Shown here: positions 15,241 to 21,963 of the stretch, piece after piece
Layout: every line of letters starts with the position of its first letter
Numbering within the stretch: the stretch's first letter is position 1
Origin: a bacterium
GTDB lineage: Bacteria; Vulcanimicrobiota; Xenobia; Xenobiales; JADMJV01
Reading direction: 5' to 3'
Assembly (NCBI GenBank): GCA_030149525.1
Contig: JASBRJ010000143.1
Coordinates: 1 to 64,000, forward strand
Length of the DNA: 64,000 nt
The notes under the pieces: model-generated
What the model was told of the DNA's origin: nothing
The model's input: only the letters and a program-made list of their open reading frames with translations
Database searches by the model: none
Position numbers and translations under genes: made by a program

Positions 15241-16494
15241 TTAGCCAGTTTTTCTGGGCCTCCCGGCGTTGCAGGCATCATTGTATAGCTGACTTACGCG
15301 ATCAAGGCAAAGATCAGGAGTATCTAAGCGGCCCTGCTCAGCCTCCTCTATTGCCTCTTTGAAGCAACGAAAAAATCCGGTCACTGTTGCAACGTTTGCC
15401 CCTGCCAAAAAAGCCCCGGCCTTCGAGAAACGTGTTTGGGTTTCGACAGATAGGTCTCCATAGAGGCGCGAGAGTTCGAATTGCATCTGCTCTGTATAGT
15501 CTTGCGCTCTCTGTTCTCTCTGTCGCCTCTCGTTCTCTTCGTGGAGTCTTACTTCCGCCAAATCGTCGGCAGCGCGAATCAAAGTTTGCTTAACTGGGTC
15601 TCCGTAGTGAGACTTCCCGGCGTCTCTCAAGGCCCTGTTAGTATTGACAACCTTAGGGTAGGCATAGTGGACACCTAGCAGGACCTGACTAGGGGTATAT
15701 CCTTTCAAGAGGTTGCCTAAGAGTTCGTCGTGTTGTTCTTCAGTTTTTATTCCACGGCCCCAAAACCGTCTCATGAACTCATCCACTTGCCAGACAACCT
15801 CGTCAGCAGTCAGTTTCTCCCGTTGCCTTATCTCATCAAGGTTCTTCAAAAATGAAAAATTAACACCCTCCGCGTCTAATACACGTAGTGTATTTTCTTT
15901 TGATTTCTTTTGGTTTCTTTCGGCGGGCGCGGCCTCAGTATTGGCGGGGGATTGCGGCTGTCGACTAGTCACCTCTAGGTTACTACTAGTAGTCACCTCT
16001 AGGTTACTACTACTAGTCACCTCCAGGTTACTGCTACTAGCAGGAGTAGTAACCTCCAGGTTACCGCTACGTTGACACCCATCGTACAAATCGGAAGTTG
16101 GAACAACAGGGTCCAGAGTGCCGACAGCCCACGTGGACGCATCATAATTTAGTGCGTAGCGGTTTGCTCTACGGCCGTGGCCTAACTCGGTGACTATAAC
16201 GACATTGAGTTCCTGGAGGGCGTTAAGAGCATCGACAGCGGCTTTTCTAGATATTTTTGCATGTTTCGTTATCATCGAGAGCGACAGATTGACTTCAGCG
16301 AAAGAGGAGTTCACGTTTCGATCATTGCCCTTGTAACCGGTCCAGCCAGCAGTGAACCGGACCAATATGAGCAGGACCTGGATCTGTGTTCGTGTTAGAT
16401 GACTGCCGGACGCAAGATCAATAAAGACGTTGGAAACTGCCGTCCAGTTCCCAGATTTTGGGCTAAAATAGAGCAAAAGCTCACCTTTTTCCAA
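15241..16494 (-). CDS. Phage-type replication initiator with internal origin
   Basis: A protein of up to 417 residues. The N-terminus (SPKSGNWTAVSNVFIDLASGSHLTRTQIQVLLILVRFTAGW...) matches the winged-helix DNA-binding domain of phage replication O/DnaD-type proteins, followed by an HTH (SMITKHAKISRKAAVDALNALQEL). Residues ~144-176 hold four NLEVT repeats encoded by the origin iterons. The C-terminal part is charged and helical and may recruit helicase or its loader. The start is uncertain: TTG at 16494, or a later TTG that fits AAGGTGAG better. It is the last gene of the leftward operon. Confidence 0.75.
   Translation of the reverse strand: MEKGELLLYFSPKSGNWTAVSNVFIDLASGSHLTRTQIQVLLILVRFTAGWTGYKGNDRNVNSSFAEVNLSLSMITKHAKISRKAAVDALNALQELNVVIVTELGHGRRANRYALNYDASTWAVGTLDPVVPTSDLYDGCQRSGNLEVTTPASSSNLEVTSSSNLEVTTSSNLEVTSRQPQSPANTEAAPAERNQKKSKENTLRVLDAEGVNFSFLKNLDEIRQREKLTADEVVWQVDEFMRRFWGRGIKTEEQHDELLGNLLKGYTPSQVLLGVHYAYPKVVNTNRALRDAGKSHYGDPVKQTLIRAADDLAEVRLHEENERRQREQRAQDYTEQMQFELSRLYGDLSVETQTRFSKAGAFLAGANVATVTGFFRCFKEAIEEAEQGRLDTPDLCLDRVSQLYNDACNAGRPRKTG
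15891..16064. other. Lambda-like replication origin inside the initiator gene
   Basis: Four 16-bp units with dyad symmetry, GTNACCTCNAGGTTAC, lie at 15968-15983, 15992-16007, 16016-16031 and 16049-16064 (steps of 24, 24 and 33 bp). In coding-strand order they are followed by an A+T-rich tract with all-purine/all-pyrimidine bias at about 15891-15922. Lambdoid phages have the same plan: iterons bound by O inside the O gene, then an A+T-rich unwinding tract. The encoded NLEVT repeats fall in a linker, where sequence is free to serve the DNA site. Confidence 0.65.
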
Positions 16495-16534
16495 CCGCCC
16501 CCGGAGTGCTCTTTCTGTGTTATACTGGGGGCGG
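16495..16534 (-). promoter_or_regulatory. Inverted repeat around a -10-like box before the initiator gene
   Basis: CCGCCCCC at 16495-16502 and GGGGGCGG at 16527-16534 form an inverted repeat enclosing TATAAC (minus strand, 16519-16524). No consensus -35 is seen at the right distance. It may be an operator for the initiator promoter. Confidence 0.35.
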
Positions 16535-16550
16535 TCAATGGTTTTTAGTC

Positions 16551-16582
16551 CGCCTCGCTCAACCCGAGGCGTTTCTTTTTTT
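16551..16582 (+). terminator. Plus-strand terminator antisense to the replication operon
   Basis: CGCCTCG at 16551-16557 pairs with CGAGGCG at 16565-16571 and is followed on the plus strand by TTTCTTTTTTTC. All genes here run the other way, so it would stop an antisense transcript coming from the initiator region, or be a chance hairpin. Confidence 0.45.
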
Positions 16583-16604
16583 CGAAGGGGTTCAGAAAAA
16601 TGAA

Positions 16605-16889
16605 CTAGTTGCGGTCTCGCTCTATCAGGGTTATCCTCATGTCAAGCTCCTGAATTATGCCCAAGAAGAACTTCCGCTCCGCAGCTCTCACGACTTCCGT
16701 CTGGGCTAGTAGACCGAGGATAAATCTTTCACGGCTTGTCGTCTGACCCAACTCTAACAATCGTGTTGCTTTCGCAGCCAAGATAGACAGGCTTTGCGCC
16801 GCGTCGTACATGCTCCGGGCGTTCTCCAGGCTCTCTGAAGAAAGCGCGTCAAACCATCCTTCAACTTCGGAATATTCGAATTCATCCAT
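16605..16889 (-). CDS. Small unknown protein in replication operon
   Basis: A 94-residue helical protein (MDEFEYSEVEGWFDALSSESLENARSMYDAAQSLSILAAKATRLLELGQTTSRERFILGLLAQTEVV...). The ATG at 16889 directly follows the upstream stop at 16891-16893; longer readings overlap the upstream HTH gene. No domain is recognised. Its place between HTH regulators and the initiator suggests an early phage-type gene. Confidence 0.5.
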   Translation of the reverse strand: MDEFEYSEVEGWFDALSSESLENARSMYDAAQSLSILAAKATRLLELGQTTSRERFILGLLAQTEVVRAAERKFFLGIIQELDMRITLIERDRN

Positions 16890-16890
16890 G

Positions 16891-17136
16891 TCAGTATGCG
16901 GCCCCTGCTCCTGGGGTATCGCTGCCGAGAATCCATTCAATAGCCTTCTCTTCAATGATTCGAATTCGTCGGCCGAATCGCAAGACGATATCAGGCGGAA
17001 CCTGCTGAGCAGCGATAGCGTCATAGGTCTGTTTTTCCGAAATCCCCAGCAGTTCTGCCAGCCAACCGACCCGGTGCAGTGTCGGCAGTGCAGCCGTTGG
17101 CGGCGGTACCGCTGTCAAGTGGCGCGGCCTATCCAT
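16891..17136 (-). CDS. Small excisionase-like HTH protein
   Basis: An 81-residue DNA-binding protein: HRVGWLAELLGISEKQTYDAIAAQQVPPDIVLRFGRRIRIIEEKAIEWIL matches the helix-turn-helix and wing of excisionase-like HTH proteins. The pattern is shared with the C-terminus of the gene at 8105-8566 (VSWLTDMLNL...VVKFGRNIRIKPDAVKEWL). The start overlaps the upstream gene by eight bases. Confidence 0.65.
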   Translation of the reverse strand: MDRPRHLTAVPPPTAALPTLHRVGWLAELLGISEKQTYDAIAAQQVPPDIVLRFGRRIRIIEEKAIEWILGSDTPGAGAAY

Positions 17137-17338
17137 TGTCTCGCTCCCTCACTAATTGCCTGACCGGAATTCCCGTAGCGCTTTCAAGCGCGAGGGCAAA
17201 TCTCAGGCTCACCCCGGTACGGCCTCCAAGTTGCTGGTAGATCGTCTCAGGCCTGACATTGGTTTGATGGGCTAGCCAGGTCCAGGTTTTCCCAGATACG
17301 TCCTTCCATTTTTCAAGCTTTTGCCGGTTAAGCATCAT
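17129..17338 (-). CDS. Cro/XRE-family HTH protein
   Basis: A 69-residue helix-turn-helix protein (KLEKWKDVSGKTWTWLAHQTNVRPETIYQQLGGRTGVSLRFALALESATGIPVRQLV) with the five-helix spacing of the lambda repressor-like fold. It overlaps the genes on both sides by about 10 bases. As the second gene of the leftward operon, opposite the repressor-integrase operon, it may act like Cro or CII. Confidence 0.6.
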   Translation of the reverse strand: MMLNRQKLEKWKDVSGKTWTWLAHQTNVRPETIYQQLGGRTGVSLRFALALESATGIPVRQLVRERDNG

Positions 17339-17564
17339 GGCTTGCCACCTCCGGGAAAAGCGTCTCCTCGGGTAATTCTAGGGCCGCCGACAATCTTGAC
17401 CTCCAGCCAGGAAAGACTCTAATCAGACCTCGCTCTATCTGGGACAGGTCGGAAACGTAGATGTTTGAAATACGCGAAAGAGCCCGTAATGACAGGCCTT
17501 TCTCCCTTCTTTTTTTGCGAATCAGGTTACTCATAGGATTAGTTTGACTAACCAACGAACTCAT
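17328..17564 (-). CDS. XRE-family HTH protein, first gene of leftward operon
   Basis: A 78-residue lambda repressor-like protein: NLIRKKRREKGLSLRALSRISNIYVSDLSQIERGLIRVFPGWRSRLSAALELPEETLF. The start may be the ATG at 17564 or that at 17534; neither has a Shine-Dalgarno, so the first may be translated leaderless. It is divergent from the HTH gene at 17605 across 40 bp. That head-to-head arrangement of small HTH genes is the classical lysis-lysogeny switch layout. Confidence 0.65.
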   Translation of the reverse strand: MSSLVSQTNPMSNLIRKKRREKGLSLRALSRISNIYVSDLSQIERGLIRVFPGWRSRLSAALELPEETLFPEVASHDA

Positions 17565-17607
17565 GTCTAAACCAATTCATCTCTAGAGAAAGAAATTTTC
17601 AGACATG
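17562..17607. promoter_or_regulatory. Divergent switch region between two HTH genes
   Basis: Only 40 bp separate two divergent HTH genes. Both start codons sit in arms of an inverted repeat, CATGTCT at 17562-17568 and AGACATG at 17601-17607, and TCTAGA lies between them at 17582-17587. The region must hold both promoters and is the likely operator. A repressor on the arms would cover both start sites. Confidence 0.45.
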
Positions 17608-18765
17608 CACGATTTTAGAAAAGAACAGGGGCGTGAACTCGCCAGACTTCGGAAATTTTTGGGTCTAAGCCAGACAAAAATGGGCGAACTATTGGACGCT
17701 GAGCAGAAAACCGTCTCACACTGGGAACGTGGGCAGGGTCGAATGCAACTCAGCGCCCTTCGGGCCGCGCTAAAGCATCCCATAAAGCTATTTGAGTTCT
17801 TAAACAAACCGCCAAAGCCGAACTCTCCGCTTCTCCTCTGCCCCTTTTGCCCGGAAGAAATACGCGAGGGGAAATTGGTACCCAGTGCAACACATAGGGC
17901 CCGTCTCGTAGATGAGTTCATCGATCAGATTGAGTCGCGAACCCCTAGAGTCCACCGAGGCAAGTTTGGAAACCCTGACTGGATTGGGCTTCGAAGCTCT
18001 GATTGGACTCAGCTTGGTTGGACTACGAGCCTGAACCCGTTCGATGAGATTGCAACGGTAACGCCGGACGGAAGACTCTTAAGCGGAGACCGCTACCTTA
18101 ACGAGCTTGCTGACACTCTCAAAACCCACGGGGTGACGTTTGTGAACTTCCTGCAACAAGCAGTCAAGGACGGGCGCGTAATTAGAGATAAGGCCGGGAG
18201 AGAAATCAGACCAAACAGAGCAAGACAAAACTTGCTCAAGCGATACGAAAGACTACTGCAAACGAAATTGTTTGCTCAATTCCCAGGCCTCAAGGAAGTT
18301 TGGGGTTCGACGCCTAGAACTCTTCTGTGGTTCAAAAAAAGTTCGAATGCCAGAGAGGCAAGAGAGTTACTCGAAGCCCTCGGGCAGTACGAGCGCAAAG
18401 TTCAGACTGCGGCGAATAAAATAAAGGAGCAATGGACCGAACGCACTCAAAAGCGTCAAGAAGAAGAACGCCTTGAAAGAGAAAGGATCTTGATGGCCGC
18501 AAAGAAGTCTGAACTGAACGAAGTTTGTCAAGACGTTCTTCCCTCGACCGTGTCAGGTCAATCAATTGAGGAGTTTATGACCAACAGAGATAAACTTCTA
18601 GAAGACTTGAGAAGCCTTGCAAACAAGGTCCCTCGATTGAGAAAGTGTGAGTCCTACCTATCGAAGGTAAGATTCTTGGAGTCAATTTCCCCAGATGAAC
18701 TTGAAGACGATTTTAATGGGGCAGGTCGGGTTTTTCTCATCCCGTCAGAAGCGGTGAAAGAGTGA
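17605..18765 (+). CDS. Repressor-like HTH protein with long C-terminal region
   Basis: A 386-residue protein. Residues 5-60 form an XRE-type HTH (GRELARLRKFLGLSQTKMGELLDAEQKTVSHWERGQGRM). A CPFC pair (79-82) may bind metal together with residues further on. The remainder is unknown, with a charged coiled coil near 270-300 (KEQWTERTQKRQEEERLERERIL). There is no LexA/CI-type Ser-Lys peptidase domain. Its TGA overlaps the GTG of the integrase, so repressor and integrase are co-expressed, as in many temperate elements. Confidence 0.7.
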   Translation: MHDFRKEQGRELARLRKFLGLSQTKMGELLDAEQKTVSHWERGQGRMQLSALRAALKHPIKLFEFLNKPPKPNSPLLLCPFCPEEIREGKLVPSATHRARLVDEFIDQIESRTPRVHRGKFGNPDWIGLRSSDWTQLGWTTSLNPFDEIATVTPDGRLLSGDRYLNELADTLKTHGVTFVNFLQQAVKDGRVIRDKAGREIRPNRARQNLLKRYERLLQTKLFAQFPGLKEVWGSTPRTLLWFKKSSNAREARELLEALGQYERKVQTAANKIKEQWTERTQKRQEEERLERERILMAAKKSELNEVCQDVLPSTVSGQSIEEFMTNRDKLLEDLRSLANKVPRLRKCESYLSKVRFLESISPDELEDDFNGAGRVFLIPSEAVKE

Positions 18766-19892
18766 CCGGTTCAGTAATCAAAAGGAAGAACGGGTCCTAC
18801 CTTATTCGAATCTCTCTCGGCCGTGATTCGACCGGCAAGCGCCTCTACCACACCGAGACGGTTAACGACACCAAGAAAGAAGCGGAGCGACGCTGCCGCG
18901 AGCTGGTAGCTCAGTTCGAACGCGGCGGAGTCGTATCTCAGGACAAAGTTTCTCTCAACGTCTACTTGAGAGAGTGGCTGGAAGTTGCTAAGAAGCCGAA
19001 GATATCGGCACGGACACTCGGCGACTATGCGGATGTCCTGGAGCGATATGTAGAGAAAGGAATCGGCCGGCTGCCGCTTTCCAAGGTGACGGTTCTCCAT
19101 GTCCAAGGTCTCTACGCCGAAATGAACGATAACGGCCTCTCGGGGCTTACCATCAGAAATCTGCATAGCGTTCTGAATCAGGCCTTCAAACAGGCGGTCA
19201 GGTGGAGAAAGCTCTCCTACAATCCAGCCGCCGATGTAGAGCTACCATCCCGTAAGCGTCAAAACATCATTCGAGCCTTCACTAAAGAGCAAGCCCTCAT
19301 ATTTCTGAGAACCGTGGACGGTAAACCTAAGGGACTGCTGTTTGAAGTCGCGCTCCACTCGGGCATGCGGCCTGGTGAGTACTTAGGAATGACCTGGGAC
19401 TGCGTCGACTGGGAAGCCGGGACTGTGCGCGTAGAGAAGGCCGTAACCCGCCCCAAGGGTCAGAAGCCGTTCCTCGGACCTCCAAAGACACCGGAGAGCA
19501 GGCGAACCATTCCACTTCCCCAGTCTCTGATGAAGAAACTCCGAGTTCACCGAACGGAACAACTTCAAGAACGCCTGCTAGCCGGGGCGCGGTGGGAAGA
19601 CCTTGACCTTGTGTTTCCGAACTCCTTGGGTAGAATCCAGAACGAAAGAAACCTCACTCAGAGATACTTCAAGACTTCGCTGAAAGAGGCCGAACTGTCG
19701 AAGGAGTTCAGACTCTATGACCTCAGGCACACCTGCGCGACCCTCCTACTTCTGGCCAACGAAAACGTCAAGGTGGTCTCTGAGCGGTTAGGCCACGCAT
19801 CGGTCAGGCTCACCCTAGACACCTACCAGCACGTCCTCCCCAGCATGCAAAAACAGGCGACCGAGACGCTTGCCAATATGCTCGAATCTTAG
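18762..19892 (+). CDS. Tyrosine recombinase (phage integrase)
   Basis: A 376-residue integrase with three parts: an AP2-like arm-binding N-terminus (VIKRKNGSYLIRISLGRDSTGKRL), a SAM-like core-binding domain (~65-150) and a catalytic domain. Catalytic residues are Arg203 (SGMRPGE), Lys242, Arg322 (LYDLRHT, with Tyr319 in the usual His place), His345 (LGH) and Tyr355. The GTG start overlaps the upstream stop. The gene ends 107 bp from the 3' end of tRNA-Trp, the expected place for an integrase using a tRNA 3' end as attachment site. Confidence 0.93.
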   Translation: MTGSVIKRKNGSYLIRISLGRDSTGKRLYHTETVNDTKKEAERRCRELVAQFERGGVVSQDKVSLNVYLREWLEVAKKPKISARTLGDYADVLERYVEKGIGRLPLSKVTVLHVQGLYAEMNDNGLSGLTIRNLHSVLNQAFKQAVRWRKLSYNPAADVELPSRKRQNIIRAFTKEQALIFLRTVDGKPKGLLFEVALHSGMRPGEYLGMTWDCVDWEAGTVRVEKAVTRPKGQKPFLGPPKTPESRRTIPLPQSLMKKLRVHRTEQLQERLLAGARWEDLDLVFPNSLGRIQNERNLTQRYFKTSLKEAELSKEFRLYDLRHTCATLLLLANENVKVVSERLGHASVRLTLDTYQHVLPSMQKQATETLANMLES

Positions 19893-19908
19893 CCTCAAAA
19901 ATCTGGAG

Positions 19909-19927
19909 GTGATCACCAGGTGATCAC
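19909..19927. repeat. 19-bp palindrome between integrase and tRNA-Trp
   Basis: GTGATCACC, one base, then GGTGATCAC: a perfect 9-bp inverted repeat at 19909-19927, within the attachment-site side of the integrase. It could be an arm site for integrase or a site for the excisionase-like protein. Confidence 0.5.
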
Positions 19928-19969
19928 ACGCGACAAACTCGGCGATCAAGCGTGAAATTGAGACAATAA

Positions 19970-19995
19970 AAAAAGCCCGTGGTTACGGGCTTTTT
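19970..19995. terminator. Bidirectional terminator, integrase and tRNA-Trp
   Basis: AAAAAGCCCGT at 19970-19980 pairs with ACGGGCTTTTT at 19985-19995. It serves the integrase from the left and tRNA-Trp from the right, since both strands end in a T-run. Confidence 0.85.
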
Positions 19996-19999
19996 GATT

Positions 20000-20075
20000 T
20001 GGCAGGGACAACAGGACTCGAACCTGCGACCTACGGTTTTGGAGACCGTTGCTCTACCAGCTGAGCTATATCCCT
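20000..20075 (-). tRNA. tRNA-Trp (CCA anticodon)
   Basis: A 76-nt cloverleaf on the minus strand with encoded 3' CCA. The acceptor AGGGATA pairs with TGTCCCT (one U-G), the anticodon stem ACGGT/ACCGT encloses CTCCAAA with anticodon CCA, and the T arm carries TTCGAGT. Its 3' end faces the integrase, so the element probably uses it as attachment site, and the gene stays intact. Confidence 0.97.
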
Positions 20076-20087
20076 TTGGGTGCCGCT

Positions 20088-20116
20088 ATTATAGGCACGG
20101 TCTTGGGAAAGGTCAA
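20088..20116 (-). promoter_or_regulatory. Sigma-70-type promoter of tRNA-Trp
   Basis: On the minus strand TTGACC (20111-20116) and TATAAT (20088-20093) are separated by exactly 17 bp, 12 bp before the tRNA 5' end. Confidence 0.85.
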
Positions 20117-20139
20117 CCCGTGTTTTGGACTTCTCTGAA

Positions 20140-21000
20140 TTAGAACGCAACATTCTCGGTGAGAATGGGGCAATTGGCGAACCCGGTGAGAGTTTCTAAT
20201 TTTCCTGGCATAAAGGTATCCATAACGGAATCGCGGCCACGGCTCATCATGACAACCAGATCCGGTTTGAAGTGAGTGACCTCTTTATTGAGTTCGTCGA
20301 GCACGTCACCCGGTCGGCTAACGTATTCCCAGGTCATTTTCTCCGAGTCCTCGACATCAATGGCGGGACCGTCGCCTTGGTCACCGATATAGATGAGACG
20401 GGCCACCACTTGCTTGCAGTTGAGAGTGGCCACAAATCTCCCCGCGAGCTTGACCGCTCGGGCCGGCGCCACTTCAGGTGAGATGGGGATGAGAATCCTC
20501 TCGAGAGTCAGCTTGCCGGTGTTTTCTTCCACCAGCCCTTCGCTTCCATGTGGCACCATAAGAGTGGGAAGATGACTATAGCGCGCAACTTTCTTACATA
20601 GACTGCTCTGAAAGATTCGAGCCAAGCCCACACGAGCATGGGTGGCCATCACAATGAGGTCCGGTCGAGTAGCTTGTAAATCCTTCAGTATAGCTTTGAC
20701 CGGGTTACGGGTTCGCAGAAAAAACTTGGTGGGCTCAACCCCGAGATCCAGCACATCGGACTTGTCGGAATTGCGCTCGAGCACCCCCCAACGGGCTAGC
20801 GTATGGCGAACCCCGGGAAACTCGTCCCAGGGGGGATTTTTGTCTTTGCCGACATGGAGAAGACGCAGCTCGGTTTGGCCGTCCACGGCTAGACGGAGAG
20901 CGTGCTCAAAGGCGCGGTGACTCCCTTGAGAAAAGTCAGTGGGAACATGCACCGACCGAAACGGTACGATCCCTCGCGATTCTATTGTTTCTGTTTTCAT
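20140..21000 (-). CDS. Tandem-domain universal stress protein
   Basis: A 286-residue cytoplasmic protein made of two UspA domains. The first (FRSVHVPTDFSQGSHRAFEHALRLA...DLIVMATHARVGLARIFQSSLCKKVARYSHLPTLMVPH) and second (ERILIPISPEVAPARAVKLAGRFV...PDLVVMMSRGRDSVMDTFMPGKLETLTGFANCPILT) both have the Usp fold, with only partial nucleotide-loop motifs. Members help cells survive stress and often bind ATP. The ATG at 21000 is preferred over a start nine codons earlier because it begins a more typical N-terminus; neither has a strong ribosome binding site. Confidence 0.85.
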   Translation of the reverse strand: MKTETIESRGIVPFRSVHVPTDFSQGSHRAFEHALRLAVDGQTELRLLHVGKDKNPPWDEFPGVRHTLARWGVLERNSDKSDVLDLGVEPTKFFLRTRNPVKAILKDLQATRPDLIVMATHARVGLARIFQSSLCKKVARYSHLPTLMVPHGSEGLVEENTGKLTLERILIPISPEVAPARAVKLAGRFVATLNCKQVVARLIYIGDQGDGPAIDVEDSEKMTWEYVSRPGDVLDELNKEVTHFKPDLVVMMSRGRDSVMDTFMPGKLETLTGFANCPILTENVAF

Positions 21001-21090
21001 AGACACCCCAACGAAATCCCCAATCACCTATAGCCATACACTCGGTGTGAGAAGGCCACCATAAGCCGAACGAGAACTTGGCCCACTATC

Positions 21091-21963
21091 TTGTTTTTGT
21101 CCAAGATTCAAATTCTTTTCGGCGTTGGCTTAACACTGCTGGTGAGCACGGTCGCTTCAGTTGGTCTGAAGAGGAAAAATCCGACCAGAAAACCGCTCGT
21201 TCCGCCGCAACGCTTTCGCGCTTGGTGGATGATCGTAGCAGGGCTTCTCGTCAGCCACCTGCTCGGTACAAATCCCCATTTAGGTCCCCTGCCCCAACTA
21301 CTCGGCTTCACCGCTCTGAGTTTACTGGCGCTTTACCAATTTATGTCTCACCTGCCCCAAACTCCTTCGGTCCATACCAGATTTGTTTGCTACGTGGCAG
21401 TGCTGTTGCAGTATTATTGGGTTTACATTCATTGGTACGGGTTCTTTGTGGTCTTTATTCCGGTCTTTCTCTTTCTCTACTTGCCCGTGAGCGACAAGCT
21501 CGGTCCGACCACTACATCCCCCATACTCAATCTCGCCTCCTTACACTGGTCGATGATGACATGCGTTTTTTGCCTCTCGCATGCCGCCTACTTACTTATA
21601 TTGCCTGCCGGACCGGGTCTTCTCTTTTTTGTGGTTCTTTTAACGGAAGTATCGGACGCGGTGAGGATGCTGCTGGCGCGAAATCCTGCAGCAAAGAAAT
21701 GGAGCCCGCTTCTCTCCTGCCTCACGGCCGTTGTAGTAGCGGTGACCGTCGCTCCGGCATTCACTCCCCTCACCACCGAGCATACCATACTTGCGGGATT
21801 TGTTTTAGGACTAGCAGGCAGCATCGGTCATGGCAACGTCTCCGCCATTTCTCAAGAACTCAACATTGAGCGCGGTGGAGCTCTGGAAAGAATCGAGAGC
21901 CTGGCCTATACCGCCCCCATCTTTCTCCATGGCTATCGTTACTTTGATTATCCCTTAGGTTAA
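21091..21963 (+). CDS. CdsA-like integral membrane protein
   Basis: A 290-residue membrane protein with about eight hydrophobic segments. The C-terminal part (GNVSAISQELNIERGGALERIESLAYTAPIFLHGYRYF) lines up with the phosphatidate cytidylyltransferase signature, where KRxxxxKDxG...HGGxxDRxDS is usual. The KD pair is absent and the final Asp residues read Glu (ERIES), so CDP-diacylglycerol synthase activity is doubtful; it may act on another lipid or be a paralogue. The start is probably TTG at 21091; no ATG or ribosome binding site fits. The 3' end overlaps lhgO by nine bases. Confidence 0.6.
   Translation: MFLSKIQILFGVGLTLLVSTVASVGLKRKNPTRKPLVPPQRFRAWWMIVAGLLVSHLLGTNPHLGPLPQLLGFTALSLLALYQFMSHLPQTPSVHTRFVCYVAVLLQYYWVYIHWYGFFVVFIPVFLFLYLPVSDKLGPTTTSPILNLASLHWSMMTCVFCLSHAAYLLILPAGPGLLFFVVLLTEVSDAVRMLLARNPAAKKWSPLLSCLTAVVVAVTVAPAFTPLTTEHTILAGFVLGLAGSIGHGNVSAISQELNIERGGALERIESLAYTAPIFLHGYRYFDYPLG

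Larger units (their letters stand above)
1..19999. mobile_element. Integrated phage-like element next to tRNA-Trp
   Basis: The stretch left of tRNA-Trp carries a tyrosine integrase 107 bp from the tRNA 3' end, a repressor-like regulator, an excisionase-like HTH protein, a replication initiator with an internal origin, a tape-measure-like protein and two serine recombinases. Head, portal, terminase, tail-tube and lysis genes were not recognised. The right edge is inferred from the tRNA 3' end. The left edge is unknown because no repeat of the tRNA end was seen near position 1. It may be a decayed prophage, a phage satellite, or two nested elements. Confidence 0.65.

Noticed and set aside
15961-16068. 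Regular short repeats suggestive of a CRISPR array
   Set aside because: Units are 16 bp with 8-17 bp spacers, too short for CRISPR; they lie inside a coding frame as NLEVT repeats and have the dyad symmetry of origin iterons. No cas genes are present.
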